Assembly: GCA_026397725.1 (NCBI GenBank)
Contig: JAPLUI010000261.1
Span: forward strand, 1-64,000
Reading direction: 5' to 3'
Length of the DNA stretch: 64,000 nt
DNA from: Verrucomicrobiota bacterium
Lineage (GTDB): Bacteria > Verrucomicrobiota > Verrucomicrobiia > Verrucomicrobiales > Akkermansiaceae
Shown: one piece after another, positions 49,978 to 57,558 of the stretch
How positions within the stretch are numbered: the stretch's first letter is position 1
Layout of the letters: every line of letters starts with the position of its first letter
Translations under genes and position numbers: made by a program
The notes under the pieces: model-generated
Database searches by the model: none
The model's input: the letters and a program-made list of their open reading frames with translations, nothing else
Told to the model about the DNA's origin: nothing

Positions 49978-52158
49978 TTAGCGCTGGGAGACGGCGGGGT
50001 CGGCCTGGAGGAGGCTGGCGTAGTCGAGGAGAATGTTCTGGGCCTCGTGGAGGATGATGTCGGCGGCGGGAGCGGCGGTGGATTCGGCGAGGGTGTCGGG
50101 ATCGGCATCCGGGTCGATGGGCGGGACTTTGGGTTTGACGGGCTCGCCGGGGCCGGGATTGGCGAGGGTTTTGAGGGTGACTTGATAGGCGGCGGGCGGC
50201 GGGGTGGCCCGGGCGAGGCGCTCCTGCTTGGCAGCTTCGACGCGGGCCTTGAGGTCGGCCTTCTCCTGCTGGCGGCGGGCCTCGTTGAGCGATACGGTCT
50301 TGTCGGCACGCACTTTGCGGAAGCGCTCAATGTCGGTCTTCAGCCCGGCGAAGTCGGGGTCCTTGGTGATGCGCTGGTCGGAGCGGGCGCGGAGGGTGGC
50401 AAGCGCGGCGCCGACGCGGTTAGAGGCGGTGAATGTGGCAGCGGGAATGGTGTCACAGGGCAAGGGGTTGTTGAGGTCGGACTCGCCGATTTCCGGGAGG
50501 TCGGTGAGCGAGGGAATGACGATGTCGGCCTTGACGCCTTCGAGTTGGGTGGACTTGCCGCTGGGGCGATAGAACTTGCTGATGGTCACTTTCAAGGCCC
50601 CGGGGTCGGAGCCGGGGATGAGGCCTTCGCCCTGCATGATCCGGGCCAGCGGGACGATGGTTTGGACGGTGCCTTTGCCGAAGGTGGAGGTGTCGCCGAC
50701 GATGACGGCGCGGCCGTAATCCTGCAAGGCACCGGCGAGAATCTCAGAGGCCGAGGCGCTGAAACGGCTGGTTAGAACGACGAGCGGGCCGTCGTAGGCG
50801 ACCTTGCCGTCGCGGTCCTTGCCGATTTCCGGGCGGCCCTCGCGGTTGCGGGTTTGCACGACCGGTCCGGAGGGGATGAACAGGCCGGTTAGATCGATGG
50901 CTTCCTTCAGCGAGCCGCCGCCGTTGCGGCGCAGGTCGAGGATGATGCCGGTGACGTTTTCCTGCTGCAGCTTGGTGAGGAGGCGGGCGACATCGGCGGT
51001 GGCGGAAGTGGGGGTCTCCTTGCCCTTGCCCTCGCCGGCGTAGAAGCCGGGCAGATCGATGACGCCGATGCGTTGGGTCTGGTCGCCAGCCGGGAGATCG
51101 ATGATTTGGGCCTTGGCCTGTTGGTCTTCGAGTTTGATTTCCTCGCGGACGAGGGTGATGGTCTTGCGGACGCTGTCGTCGGCGGCATCCACAGGGATGA
51201 TGTTGAGGAACACGGAACTGCCCTTTTTGCCGCGGATGAGTTCGACGGCTTGGGACAGCGGCAGATCCACGAGGTCGGTGTACTCGTCGCCTTCCTGTTG
51301 GGCCACTCCCACGATGCGGTCGCCATTCTTGATCCGGCCACTGCGGGCGGCGGGACCGCCGGGCACGAGTTCCATGATCTTGCAATAGCCGTCCTGGGAG
51401 CGCAGCGTCGCGCCGATGCCGATGAGCGAGAGATTCATGGTGATTTCGAAGCTCTTGAGTTGTTCCGGCCCCATGTAATCCGAGTGCGGATCATAGACTT
51501 GCGCGAGGGCTTCGAGATACATTTCCAGCACCGCCTTGTCGTCGTACTTGCGCATGGTCTCGGCCATCCGGGCGGGGCGGCGGCTGAGGGTTTTGACAAT
51601 GTCCGCAGCCTGCTTTCCGGCGAGTTTTTCCTGCAGGTATTCATAGCGCAACTGCTGGCGCCAGAGCGCTTGCGCGGCGCTCAGGTCGGCCGGGCGCGGG
51701 GCCTGCTTGCGATCATAGGAAAAACTCTCGTCGGCAGTGAAATCAAACCGCTCGCTTTCTAACAAACCGGTGGTGAAGGCGACGCGTTGGTCGAGGCGTT
51801 CGAGGAAGCGCTTGAACACGACGTGGGCGAGACTGGAGTCGCCCTGGTTGCGGGTGGCCTCGGCGAGCGCCGGGCGGGCCCGCGCGAATTCATCAAGATC
51901 GCTTTGCAGGAAGAGCAGGTGGGCGCTGTCGAGCGTGTCGAGGTAGCGGTCGAGGAACTTGCCGGCGAGCGCGTCGTCGAGTTGTTGATGGGCGAACTGC
52001 GAACTTTCCAGGACCTTCGAGGTGAGCATGGTCACGGCGGCATCGGTCGCCTTGGCATCGAGCGGGTCCGGCCCCCGGAAGTCGGATACGGCGGCGAACG
52101 CCAGCACGCCCGCGCCGATCAGGACAACGGCCAGGAGGGATTTGAGCAGAGGTTTCAT
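49978..52158 (-). CDS. Tail-specific (C-terminal processing) protease, Prc/Tsp-like
   Basis: 726 aa from the ATG at 52158; the ORF extends 24 codons upstream, but this start gives a clean signal (MKPLLKSLLAVVLIGAG). An N-terminal helical domain (about 40-230) is followed by a PDZ domain (about 235-330, starting near IGIGATLRSQDGYCKI). The S41 protease core has VTGIILDLRRNGGGSL, VVLTSRFSASASEI with the nucleophilic Ser, and FGKGTVQ with the catalytic Lys. The C-terminal helical domain is rich in Arg/Lys/Glu. All catalytic residues are present. It works in the periplasm on C-termini of misfolded or lipoprotein substrates. Single gene. Confidence 0.9.
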   Translation of the reverse strand: MKPLLKSLLAVVLIGAGVLAFAAVSDFRGPDPLDAKATDAAVTMLTSKVLESSQFAHQQLDDALAGKFLDRYLDTLDSAHLLFLQSDLDEFARARPALAEATRNQGDSSLAHVVFKRFLERLDQRVAFTTGLLESERFDFTADESFSYDRKQAPRPADLSAAQALWRQQLRYEYLQEKLAGKQAADIVKTLSRRPARMAETMRKYDDKAVLEMYLEALAQVYDPHSDYMGPEQLKSFEITMNLSLIGIGATLRSQDGYCKIMELVPGGPAARSGRIKNGDRIVGVAQQEGDEYTDLVDLPLSQAVELIRGKKGSSVFLNIIPVDAADDSVRKTITLVREEIKLEDQQAKAQIIDLPAGDQTQRIGVIDLPGFYAGEGKGKETPTSATADVARLLTKLQQENVTGIILDLRRNGGGSLKEAIDLTGLFIPSGPVVQTRNREGRPEIGKDRDGKVAYDGPLVVLTSRFSASASEILAGALQDYGRAVIVGDTSTFGKGTVQTIVPLARIMQGEGLIPGSDPGALKVTISKFYRPSGKSTQLEGVKADIVIPSLTDLPEIGESDLNNPLPCDTIPAATFTASNRVGAALATLRARSDQRITKDPDFAGLKTDIERFRKVRADKTVSLNEARRQQEKADLKARVEAAKQERLARATPPPAAYQVTLKTLANPGPGEPVKPKVPPIDPDADPDTLAESTAAPAADIILHEAQNILLDYASLLQADPAVSQR

Positions 52159-52314
52159 GGGATTGCGAAATGAGCAGGCGCGACAGCTCCGGCAGGTGGC
52201 GAAATCCCTGTCGGCCATGTAAAACGGCACACAAGCGCCATCCTGTCTGGAAACTTGGTGTGCCGCGTCGGGTGGGAAGCCACGCCCAACCGGTTCGGTT
52301 AGGACGGGGCGCTA

Positions 52315-52360
52315 GGGTCGGACGGCCTCGGCCGACCCACTTGTCCGCCCGGATGGGCGG
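52315..52360 (+). repeat. Two-hairpin repeat, copy C
   Basis: Hairpin 1 (52315-52338) is GGGTCGGACG-GCCT-CGGCCGACCC and hairpin 2 (52345-52360) is CCGCCC-GGAT-GGGCGG. Compared with copies at 29650 and 29791, several stem bases differ on both sides and pairing is kept. Confidence 0.75.
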
Positions 52361-52574
52361 CGCTGAAGCGCGGGGCATGGGACCGTTCATGAGATCAACC
52401 CGCAGGAGGCCAGCTACAGCACCCATCCCACAGTTCCTGATCCCGGCGGAAAATGAGTTGGCACTGGTTGGCGTTTCAGACGAATTCGTGAATCATCCGC
52501 GCATGGGTTTGCGGGTGGCAGCAGTGCCGCTGCGGGGTCATGTCTTGCTCTTACTTGATCATTGAATGTTGGAA

Positions 52575-52602
52575 GTTGAATGTTGAATGTTGAATGTTGA
52601 AA
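52575..52602 (+). repeat. 7-bp tandem repeat GTTGAAT
   Basis: Three GTTGAAT units and one GTTGAAA, with degenerate units before them. The last two are also the start of the 103-bp dispersed repeat. Confidence 0.85.
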
Positions 52603-52691
52603 TCTTCGGCGTGCCTCATGGGAACCCCGCAGCTCCAACGGTCTAGCCACAGCGGTGTGGCGGGCTGCGCCCTTCCCACCGCTCTCCAGAC
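52589..52691 (+). repeat. Dispersed ~103-bp repeat, copy 2
   Basis: Gap-free counterpart of 3378-3480 with about eight to ten mismatches. Here its right part is also one arm of a larger inverted repeat. Confidence 0.75.
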
Positions 52692-52760
52692 TTTGGCTCG
52701 CGCCTGGGCAGGTGAAGGCATGGAGTGCGGTGGGCAGCGCAGCGCCACACCGCTGTGGCT
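52645..52760. repeat. Large imperfect palindrome (MITE-like)
   Basis: The arm AGCCACAGCGGTGTGGCG...CTCCA (52645-52688) is matched by an inverted arm TGGAG...CACACCGCTGTGGCT (52721-52760) across a ~32-bp centre. It could be a small non-autonomous element or a strong hairpin. Confidence 0.65.
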
Positions 52761-52844
52761 CAACCCCGGCGCTCACTGCGACCGGACAGAGGTCCAGTTC
52801 TCTTCGAGGTGGTGCTTGCGGTGGTGTGTCTGGTGGATGGCGGG

Positions 52845-53992
52845 CTATTTCCCCGGGTGCGAATAGGCGGCGGCGGGGATTTCCTCGAAGCGTCCGCCGG
52901 GCACCGGCCAGTCCAGCCGCAGGCCCTTGCCGCTGCTGCCCTGGAAGTAACGCACGGTGAGCGGGTGGGCGCCGGCTTCGAGGGCCACCGTGCCCATGGA
53001 TTCCTCCATGCCGTGAATGCCGTCCTTGCCGTACACCGGCTGGCCGTCTGGCAGGACTGCGGCACCGTCGTCCGAGGCGACCTTGAGCAGATAGACGCCG
53101 GTGCCGGGCACCGTCAGGAAGCCCGTGAACTCCAACCCGAAATTATCCTCACGGCTCTTGGCTTTGAGATTGACCCGCTCCGCCACTGCGGTCTTCGCCG
53201 GCGCAAGCCTGTCAAACTCAGGCAAATTCTTCGGGCCGGCCTTGAGTTCATACACAGCCACCGCCAGCCCCGGCTGGGTGCCGGTGGCGGCGGTCGCCTT
53301 GAGCGGAGCCGTCTGTTTCATCGGGAACGAGACCATCCGGCTCATCTGGCCGTCCGGCCACACCGTGCGTGCCTTGACCACCGGGTCCTGGGTGAGCCCG
53401 AGCGGTTTCTAATAGATCGGCGAGCCCGCGAGCGGCTCATTGCCGTCGAGGGTGTACACGATCTTGGCCTGGTCGCTGACGCTCTTCAATTCGACCTCGC
53501 CGGTGCCGATCACCTGGTCGGGCTTGCCGCTGGCCTCGCCGACCTTGGTCTGGCCGTCACGCGCAATGACCCGCACCGAACCGGCCGCCGCCTGCACGGT
53601 GACCTTGAGCACCCCGGCGTCGATGTCGGGTACCATCGTTAGGCGTCCGGCACCGGGAACGTCCGTTGGTACCCCATGCGATCTTTTGGCTCGACGCGTT
53701 GCTTGAGGCCGGACAACGCGGACTCCACCGGGAAGGGGACCAGGATTTGCTGCGAGAACTGTTGGGGTTGCGCGGCCTCCTTGCCGGTGATCTCGAACTG
53801 CCACAAGCCGTTGAGGTTTTGCCAGGCCGTGCGCACCAGTTGCGGGCGCGGGTGTTCGGGATGGGGTTTGGCCGGGTCCACCTGCTTGGCCCAGCGGGTC
53901 ATCATGTTGCCCGGCACGGGCTGCCATTCCGCAGCTCCCGCCGTCAGGGCGGTGACCAGCAGACCTGCGATTGTCATCAGGTTGCTTATCAT
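52845..53992 (-). pseudogene. Broken GH2-type glycosidase with chitobiase-like and PA14 domains
   Basis: Three pieces in order. 53992-53639: signal peptide and the start of a GH2 sugar-binding domain (QVDPAKPHPEHPRPQLVR, WQNLNGLWQFEI, ILVPFPVESALSGL), ending by frameshift. 53640-53412: an interior segment (MVPDIDAGVLKVTV) and a chitobiase-C-terminal-like start (VYTLDGNEPLAGSPIY) in another frame. 53408-52845: after an in-frame TAG at 53409-53411, the rest of that domain and a PA14-like domain (GFLTVPGTGVYLLKVASDDGAAV). The catalytic TIM barrel is missing altogether. It was once a secreted polysaccharide-degrading enzyme and is now dead by deletion, frameshift and stop. Confidence 0.65.
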
Positions 53993-54013
53993 CCTGAGAG
54001 GGATGGATTCCTG

Positions 54014-55552
54014 CTATTTGTTAGCTTTGCCGCCCGCCTGGGCACGGGGTTCCCAGACGCGGGTGTCCACCAACTCGACCTTGCGCTCGTTGTCAGGGGT
54101 CTTGGTGCCGCCATAGGTGTATGCTTTCATTTCACATTTCCGGTCATCGGCCCGGAAGACGAGGAAGTTATATTCCGACCGATAGAGCTTGGAGTGCGGA
54201 TTGTCCTTGAGGCGTTCCTGACCGTAGAGGCCGGCGCCGCCGCCACCGGTGATGAGCATGGTCGTGCCGCCGGGTTCCGAGCGTTCGTAGCAATGGTCGT
54301 GCCCCGCCAGCAAGGCGGTCACCCCGTACTTGTCGAATATCGGGAAATGAATCTCCTGGCCGAGCTTGTCATTGCCGTGGCTGCCCGACGACCAGGCCGG
54401 CGGATGGGTGAAGGCGAAGATGAACGGACTCTTGCTGGCGGCGAGTTGCTTTTCCATGGTCACCAAGGCCCCCGAGCCCTTGCCCCAATTTTCAAAGCGG
54501 TTCATGGCAAACAATTGGACCGGCCCGATGCACTGGCTGTAGTTGCCGCGGCCCTGCTCGGGAAACCCGAACATCTGATAGAGCATGGCGACGTTGTTCT
54601 CATGATTGCCGAAGGTGTAGAAGCACGGGACGCTGGCCAGGAATTTCTCCGCCGGCTTGGCGAACTCGCGGTCCCAGGCCTCGTAATCGTTGCCGTTGCC
54701 GACGATGTCGCCGGTGTGGATCAAGAAGGCCGGCTCGAATTTCATCGCCTGGCTGAGGATGCGGCCCCAGATCTTGGGATTGTTGCGGGCATCCCCCAAG
54801 GCCACAAAGGTCACCGGACCCTTGTTAGGCAGCGTTTTCACCTTGCATGGCGGCGATGCGGCGGTGGCCCCGCCGCCCGCCAGTTCGGCCACCAGTTTGT
54901 ATTCATATTCCCGCCCTGGCTGCAAGCCGTCGGCCCGTAACAAATGGATCACCCCCGGCTTGCTCGACCAGGTGCGGCCGTCGCAATGCAGGGTGACGCT
55001 TGCCGGCATCCGGGTGCGACAGCCGACCGTGAAATAGTCCGTTCCGGCGGCCCCGAGGACCGGGCCGGTGCGGATCTCGAATTTGCCCACGTCGCCCGCT
55101 TGCAGGTCGAGCGGGATGGCGCCGGTGGACGCCGGGCTGAGCTTGCCGTCCCGCAGGTAGACATTGACCGAATACCGCGCTTCCAACACATTCGTGCCGA
55201 CCTTGAGCGCTGCGGTTGGAATGCCTTCCAATTCCGGATAGAACATGTCCTTGGGCGGCCCGAGGAGCGCTTGGCCGTTCAGGCTCCAATCGGCAATTCC
55301 CGGCGGCTTCTTCAGGCTGAGCACCGGGGTGGCGGGCAGCGTCTTCAGCTCGAATGCCACCCGCAGGCGCAGGTCGTGCCGGGTCGCCTTTTCAAAGGTC
55401 ACCGCTGGCACCCAATCCTTGGCGGCAGGCGATTTTTCAAGGGTCACCTGCACGGCTTCACCCTCGAGCAGGTTGGCCGCCTGCGTCACCAGCGGCAGCA
55501 CCGCCGCGACTCCCATGAGCAGTGCCCACACTCCGCTCCGCCCAACCGTCAT
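54014..55552 (-). CDS. Secreted calcineurin-like metallophosphoesterase
   Basis: 512 aa from the ATG at 55552; upstream in-frame ATGs at 55570, 55591 and 55627 are possible. Signal peptide RSGVWALLMGVAAVLPLVTQA. The N-terminal ~170 residues are beta-rich, and a fibronectin-like domain follows (GRTWSSKPGVIHLLRADGLQPGREYEYKLV). The phosphoesterase core has VALGDARNNP (Asp), HTGDIVGNG (GD), FGNHENN (GNHE), FTHPPAW (His) and LAGHDHCYERS (GHxH). All five metal-ligand blocks are present, with the purple-acid-phosphatase layout. A periplasmic or secreted phosphatase or phosphodiesterase is likely. It stands alone, downstream of the pseudogene's 5' end. Confidence 0.82.
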   Translation of the reverse strand: MTVGRSGVWALLMGVAAVLPLVTQAANLLEGEAVQVTLEKSPAAKDWVPAVTFEKATRHDLRLRVAFELKTLPATPVLSLKKPPGIADWSLNGQALLGPPKDMFYPELEGIPTAALKVGTNVLEARYSVNVYLRDGKLSPASTGAIPLDLQAGDVGKFEIRTGPVLGAAGTDYFTVGCRTRMPASVTLHCDGRTWSSKPGVIHLLRADGLQPGREYEYKLVAELAGGGATAASPPCKVKTLPNKGPVTFVALGDARNNPKIWGRILSQAMKFEPAFLIHTGDIVGNGNDYEAWDREFAKPAEKFLASVPCFYTFGNHENNVAMLYQMFGFPEQGRGNYSQCIGPVQLFAMNRFENWGKGSGALVTMEKQLAASKSPFIFAFTHPPAWSSGSHGNDKLGQEIHFPIFDKYGVTALLAGHDHCYERSEPGGTTMLITGGGGAGLYGQERLKDNPHSKLYRSEYNFLVFRADDRKCEMKAYTYGGTKTPDNERKVELVDTRVWEPRAQAGGKANK

Positions 55553-55948
55553 GCCATATGCTTTCGTCATCACCAGCGAACTGAACTTCATTGCGGCAGA
55601 CAGTTCAATGACCATTTCGCGAATCACCTGATTGATTCACGAAGCGATCCCTCGGCTGATCAGGGGCGGCGGCGAGCGGCGGCACTTCACTTCCGGCGGT
55701 GAATCCGGATGATGCCGGCCCCCACCCTGACCCCAGCAGCAGGGTGATGAGCCACCGCAGCATGTCGAGACTGGCTGGCCATTGATAGACCTCCACATTG
55801 GGGGGCCGGACATGTTCCAACGCCCATATTTTCCACCAGTTTGACAGGGGATGAACTTTTTTGTCCTGCACCCCAGCGGAAAATAGGGGTGCCAACGGAA
55901 TTGACAGCCCCCGGCCCGGGTGCTAGGAGAGTCTCCAGCCGCCCTCTC
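55553..55948. other. Divergent intergenic region
   Basis: About 390 bp between the phosphoesterase gene and the kinase operon, holding the proposed operon promoter at its right end. ORFs crossing it show no family resemblance. Upstream alternative starts of the phosphoesterase fall in its left 75 bp. Confidence 0.4.
55901..55929 (+). promoter_or_regulatory. Candidate promoter of the kinase operon
   Basis: TTGACA at 55901-55906, a 17-bp GC-rich spacer and TAGGAG at 55924-55929. The first gene starts 20 bp later. The -35 is perfect; the -10 is weak. Confidence 0.4.
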
Positions 55949-56494
55949 ATGAAGACATTCCTCCCATTGCTGCTTGCCTTCCTGCTCTGTTTCGCAGGGG
56001 GGATGCGCTTGCATCGGCCCGTGGACCCTGCCAAGAGCCTCGCGGCGATGTCCGTGCTGGCTTTTCCTGAAAAGCCCGAGAGCTATGACCGTTGGGTGAA
56101 CCGATGCCAGGAAGACTCCAGAACGATCGAAATGGCGAACGTTCGTGACCGGAACAACAAGGCAAGAATCGAGGTTGGCCAACAAGCAGACGAGTTGATT
56201 TCGAAAATCAAACAGTACCAGGAGGCGGCAGAGGCAGGCGAGAAACTACAGGAATGGCATAAAGGCGTGATCGGCAGCGAAGTCTATAGGAAATTGAAAG
56301 AGGTGGCTCATCAGGCAAGCGCAGCGGCGAAAGATATCGACAGTGGGGAAGGGAATTCCTTTCAGGAAAGGATGACATTGTATGAGGTCTATCAGAATGG
56401 TCTCAAGAATTACAATGCCACTCTGGAGGAGAGTGGCACGAAGCTGAAGCTGAAGGAGTTGGCCAACACCTATCCCCCTGAACCCCGGCAATGA
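55949..56494 (+). CDS. Small exported helical protein of the kinase operon
   Basis: 181 aa from the ATG at 55949 (an upstream start lies before the proposed promoter). The N-terminal hydrophobic segment (MKTFLPLLLAFLLCFAGGM) could be a signal peptide or anchor. The remainder is predominantly charged helix, with DRNNKARIEVGQQADELISKIKQYQEAAEAGEKL suggesting a coiled coil. No enzymatic motif or known family was recognised. The stop overlaps the next start by 4 nt, so it is translated together with the second gene. Probably a periplasmic partner of the kinase system. Confidence 0.55.
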   Translation: MKTFLPLLLAFLLCFAGGMRLHRPVDPAKSLAAMSVLAFPEKPESYDRWVNRCQEDSRTIEMANVRDRNNKARIEVGQQADELISKIKQYQEAAEAGEKLQEWHKGVIGSEVYRKLKEVAHQASAAAKDIDSGEGNSFQERMTLYEVYQNGLKNYNATLEESGTKLKLKELANTYPPEPRQ

Positions 56495-57462
56495 CCACCA
56501 TCAATCTGCTATTCATTCTCGGCATCGCCACCATGGCTGCGGCTGGGTTCCTCGGGCTGGGCAAGGGCTGGGTGAAATCCGGCGGCAGCATGCATGTTCC
56601 AATGGTAACGCCCACTTCTGACAAAGCCGTGGAATTGCATCCGGAATCAAGGATTCGAAAGGCGTCGCTCGCGGGTTCGTCTGCCGAGCCCAAATATCTT
56701 TCTTTTGACGATGTGAAGGGTGATTTTGACAAGATCCCCCAGCAAGGTGACCAGCGGATTACCTTTGATGAATTCAAGAGTGGTGCCAAGTCGTTGGACA
56801 GCCTGGTGCCGCCAACGCAAGAGATTGCCGCCTTGAAGGAGAAATTGAAGAAGCCGGAAACGCTTTTTGGGGTGAACAGCCTTGGGCCTGACGCACTCCG
56901 TAACTTTATCAAGCCCAGACCCGGGGAGCCGTTCAATGTCGGGGATGGTGTCGAGCTGGCATGGGTGTCCGATGATCCCGGCCAGGCTGGCAGCGGTTTC
57001 TGGTTTTCCACAACGGAGCGGGCAAAGAAACCGCCCGAGGTATTCGACCTTCCTGAGGGAATCAAGCTTTCCGTCAAATGGCCGTCTGTTGAGCAATGGC
57101 AAGCGGCCCGCAAGAACAATACTAACGACGCGATCAAGGATTTGGACGGTGGCAAAGGCGAGTATCTGGTTGACGAGATGGTGATCGGCCAGTCCGAGAT
57201 GGCGAAGGGCGAGAAATGGAATCAACCATGGGATCCCGCCAAGAGAATTGGTGAAACAAAGGCAATCCCCGAACCTGCAGAGCCCTCGGACGAGGACATC
57301 AAGAAAATGGCCAAGGAACTCAGCAAGGAAAAGTTGAATTATCGCGACAAGATTCCCGAGGCGAGAGCGGCTCTTAACGAAAAGGCAAAGACGGAAGCAA
57401 GGGACCATGCTGTGACAGAAACCTTTGCCTACCGCTTCGTCATCGAATCTCCCATCCCCTGA
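56491..57462 (+). CDS. Membrane-anchored protein of the kinase operon, possible degenerate SUMF1-like domain
   Basis: 323 aa. One N-terminal transmembrane helix (INLLFILGIATMAAAGFLGLG) is followed by a soluble extracytoplasmic part. About 145-230 contains GDGVELAWVSDD and IKLSVKWPSVEQWQAARK. The latter lines up with the LPTEAEWEYAAR block of SUMF1/FGE-fold proteins, and the very end ETFAYRFVIE sits where that fold's GFRVVR strand belongs. Catalytic Cys are absent. A Lys/Glu-rich helix (about 270-305) interrupts the domain. The FGE relation is only an inference from two short matches. Gene order ties it to the kinase 96 bp downstream. Confidence 0.5.
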   Translation: MTTINLLFILGIATMAAAGFLGLGKGWVKSGGSMHVPMVTPTSDKAVELHPESRIRKASLAGSSAEPKYLSFDDVKGDFDKIPQQGDQRITFDEFKSGAKSLDSLVPPTQEIAALKEKLKKPETLFGVNSLGPDALRNFIKPRPGEPFNVGDGVELAWVSDDPGQAGSGFWFSTTERAKKPPEVFDLPEGIKLSVKWPSVEQWQAARKNNTNDAIKDLDGGKGEYLVDEMVIGQSEMAKGEKWNQPWDPAKRIGETKAIPEPAEPSDEDIKKMAKELSKEKLNYRDKIPEARAALNEKAKTEARDHAVTETFAYRFVIESPIP

Positions 57463-57558
57463 CCCCATTGCCGCCATTGCCATGTTTTCCCACGCGCTGT
57501 TGAAACTTCTTGTCCGGATGGTTGCCGGCGGGCTAGCGTTTTTCCCCCACCCCGGTCC

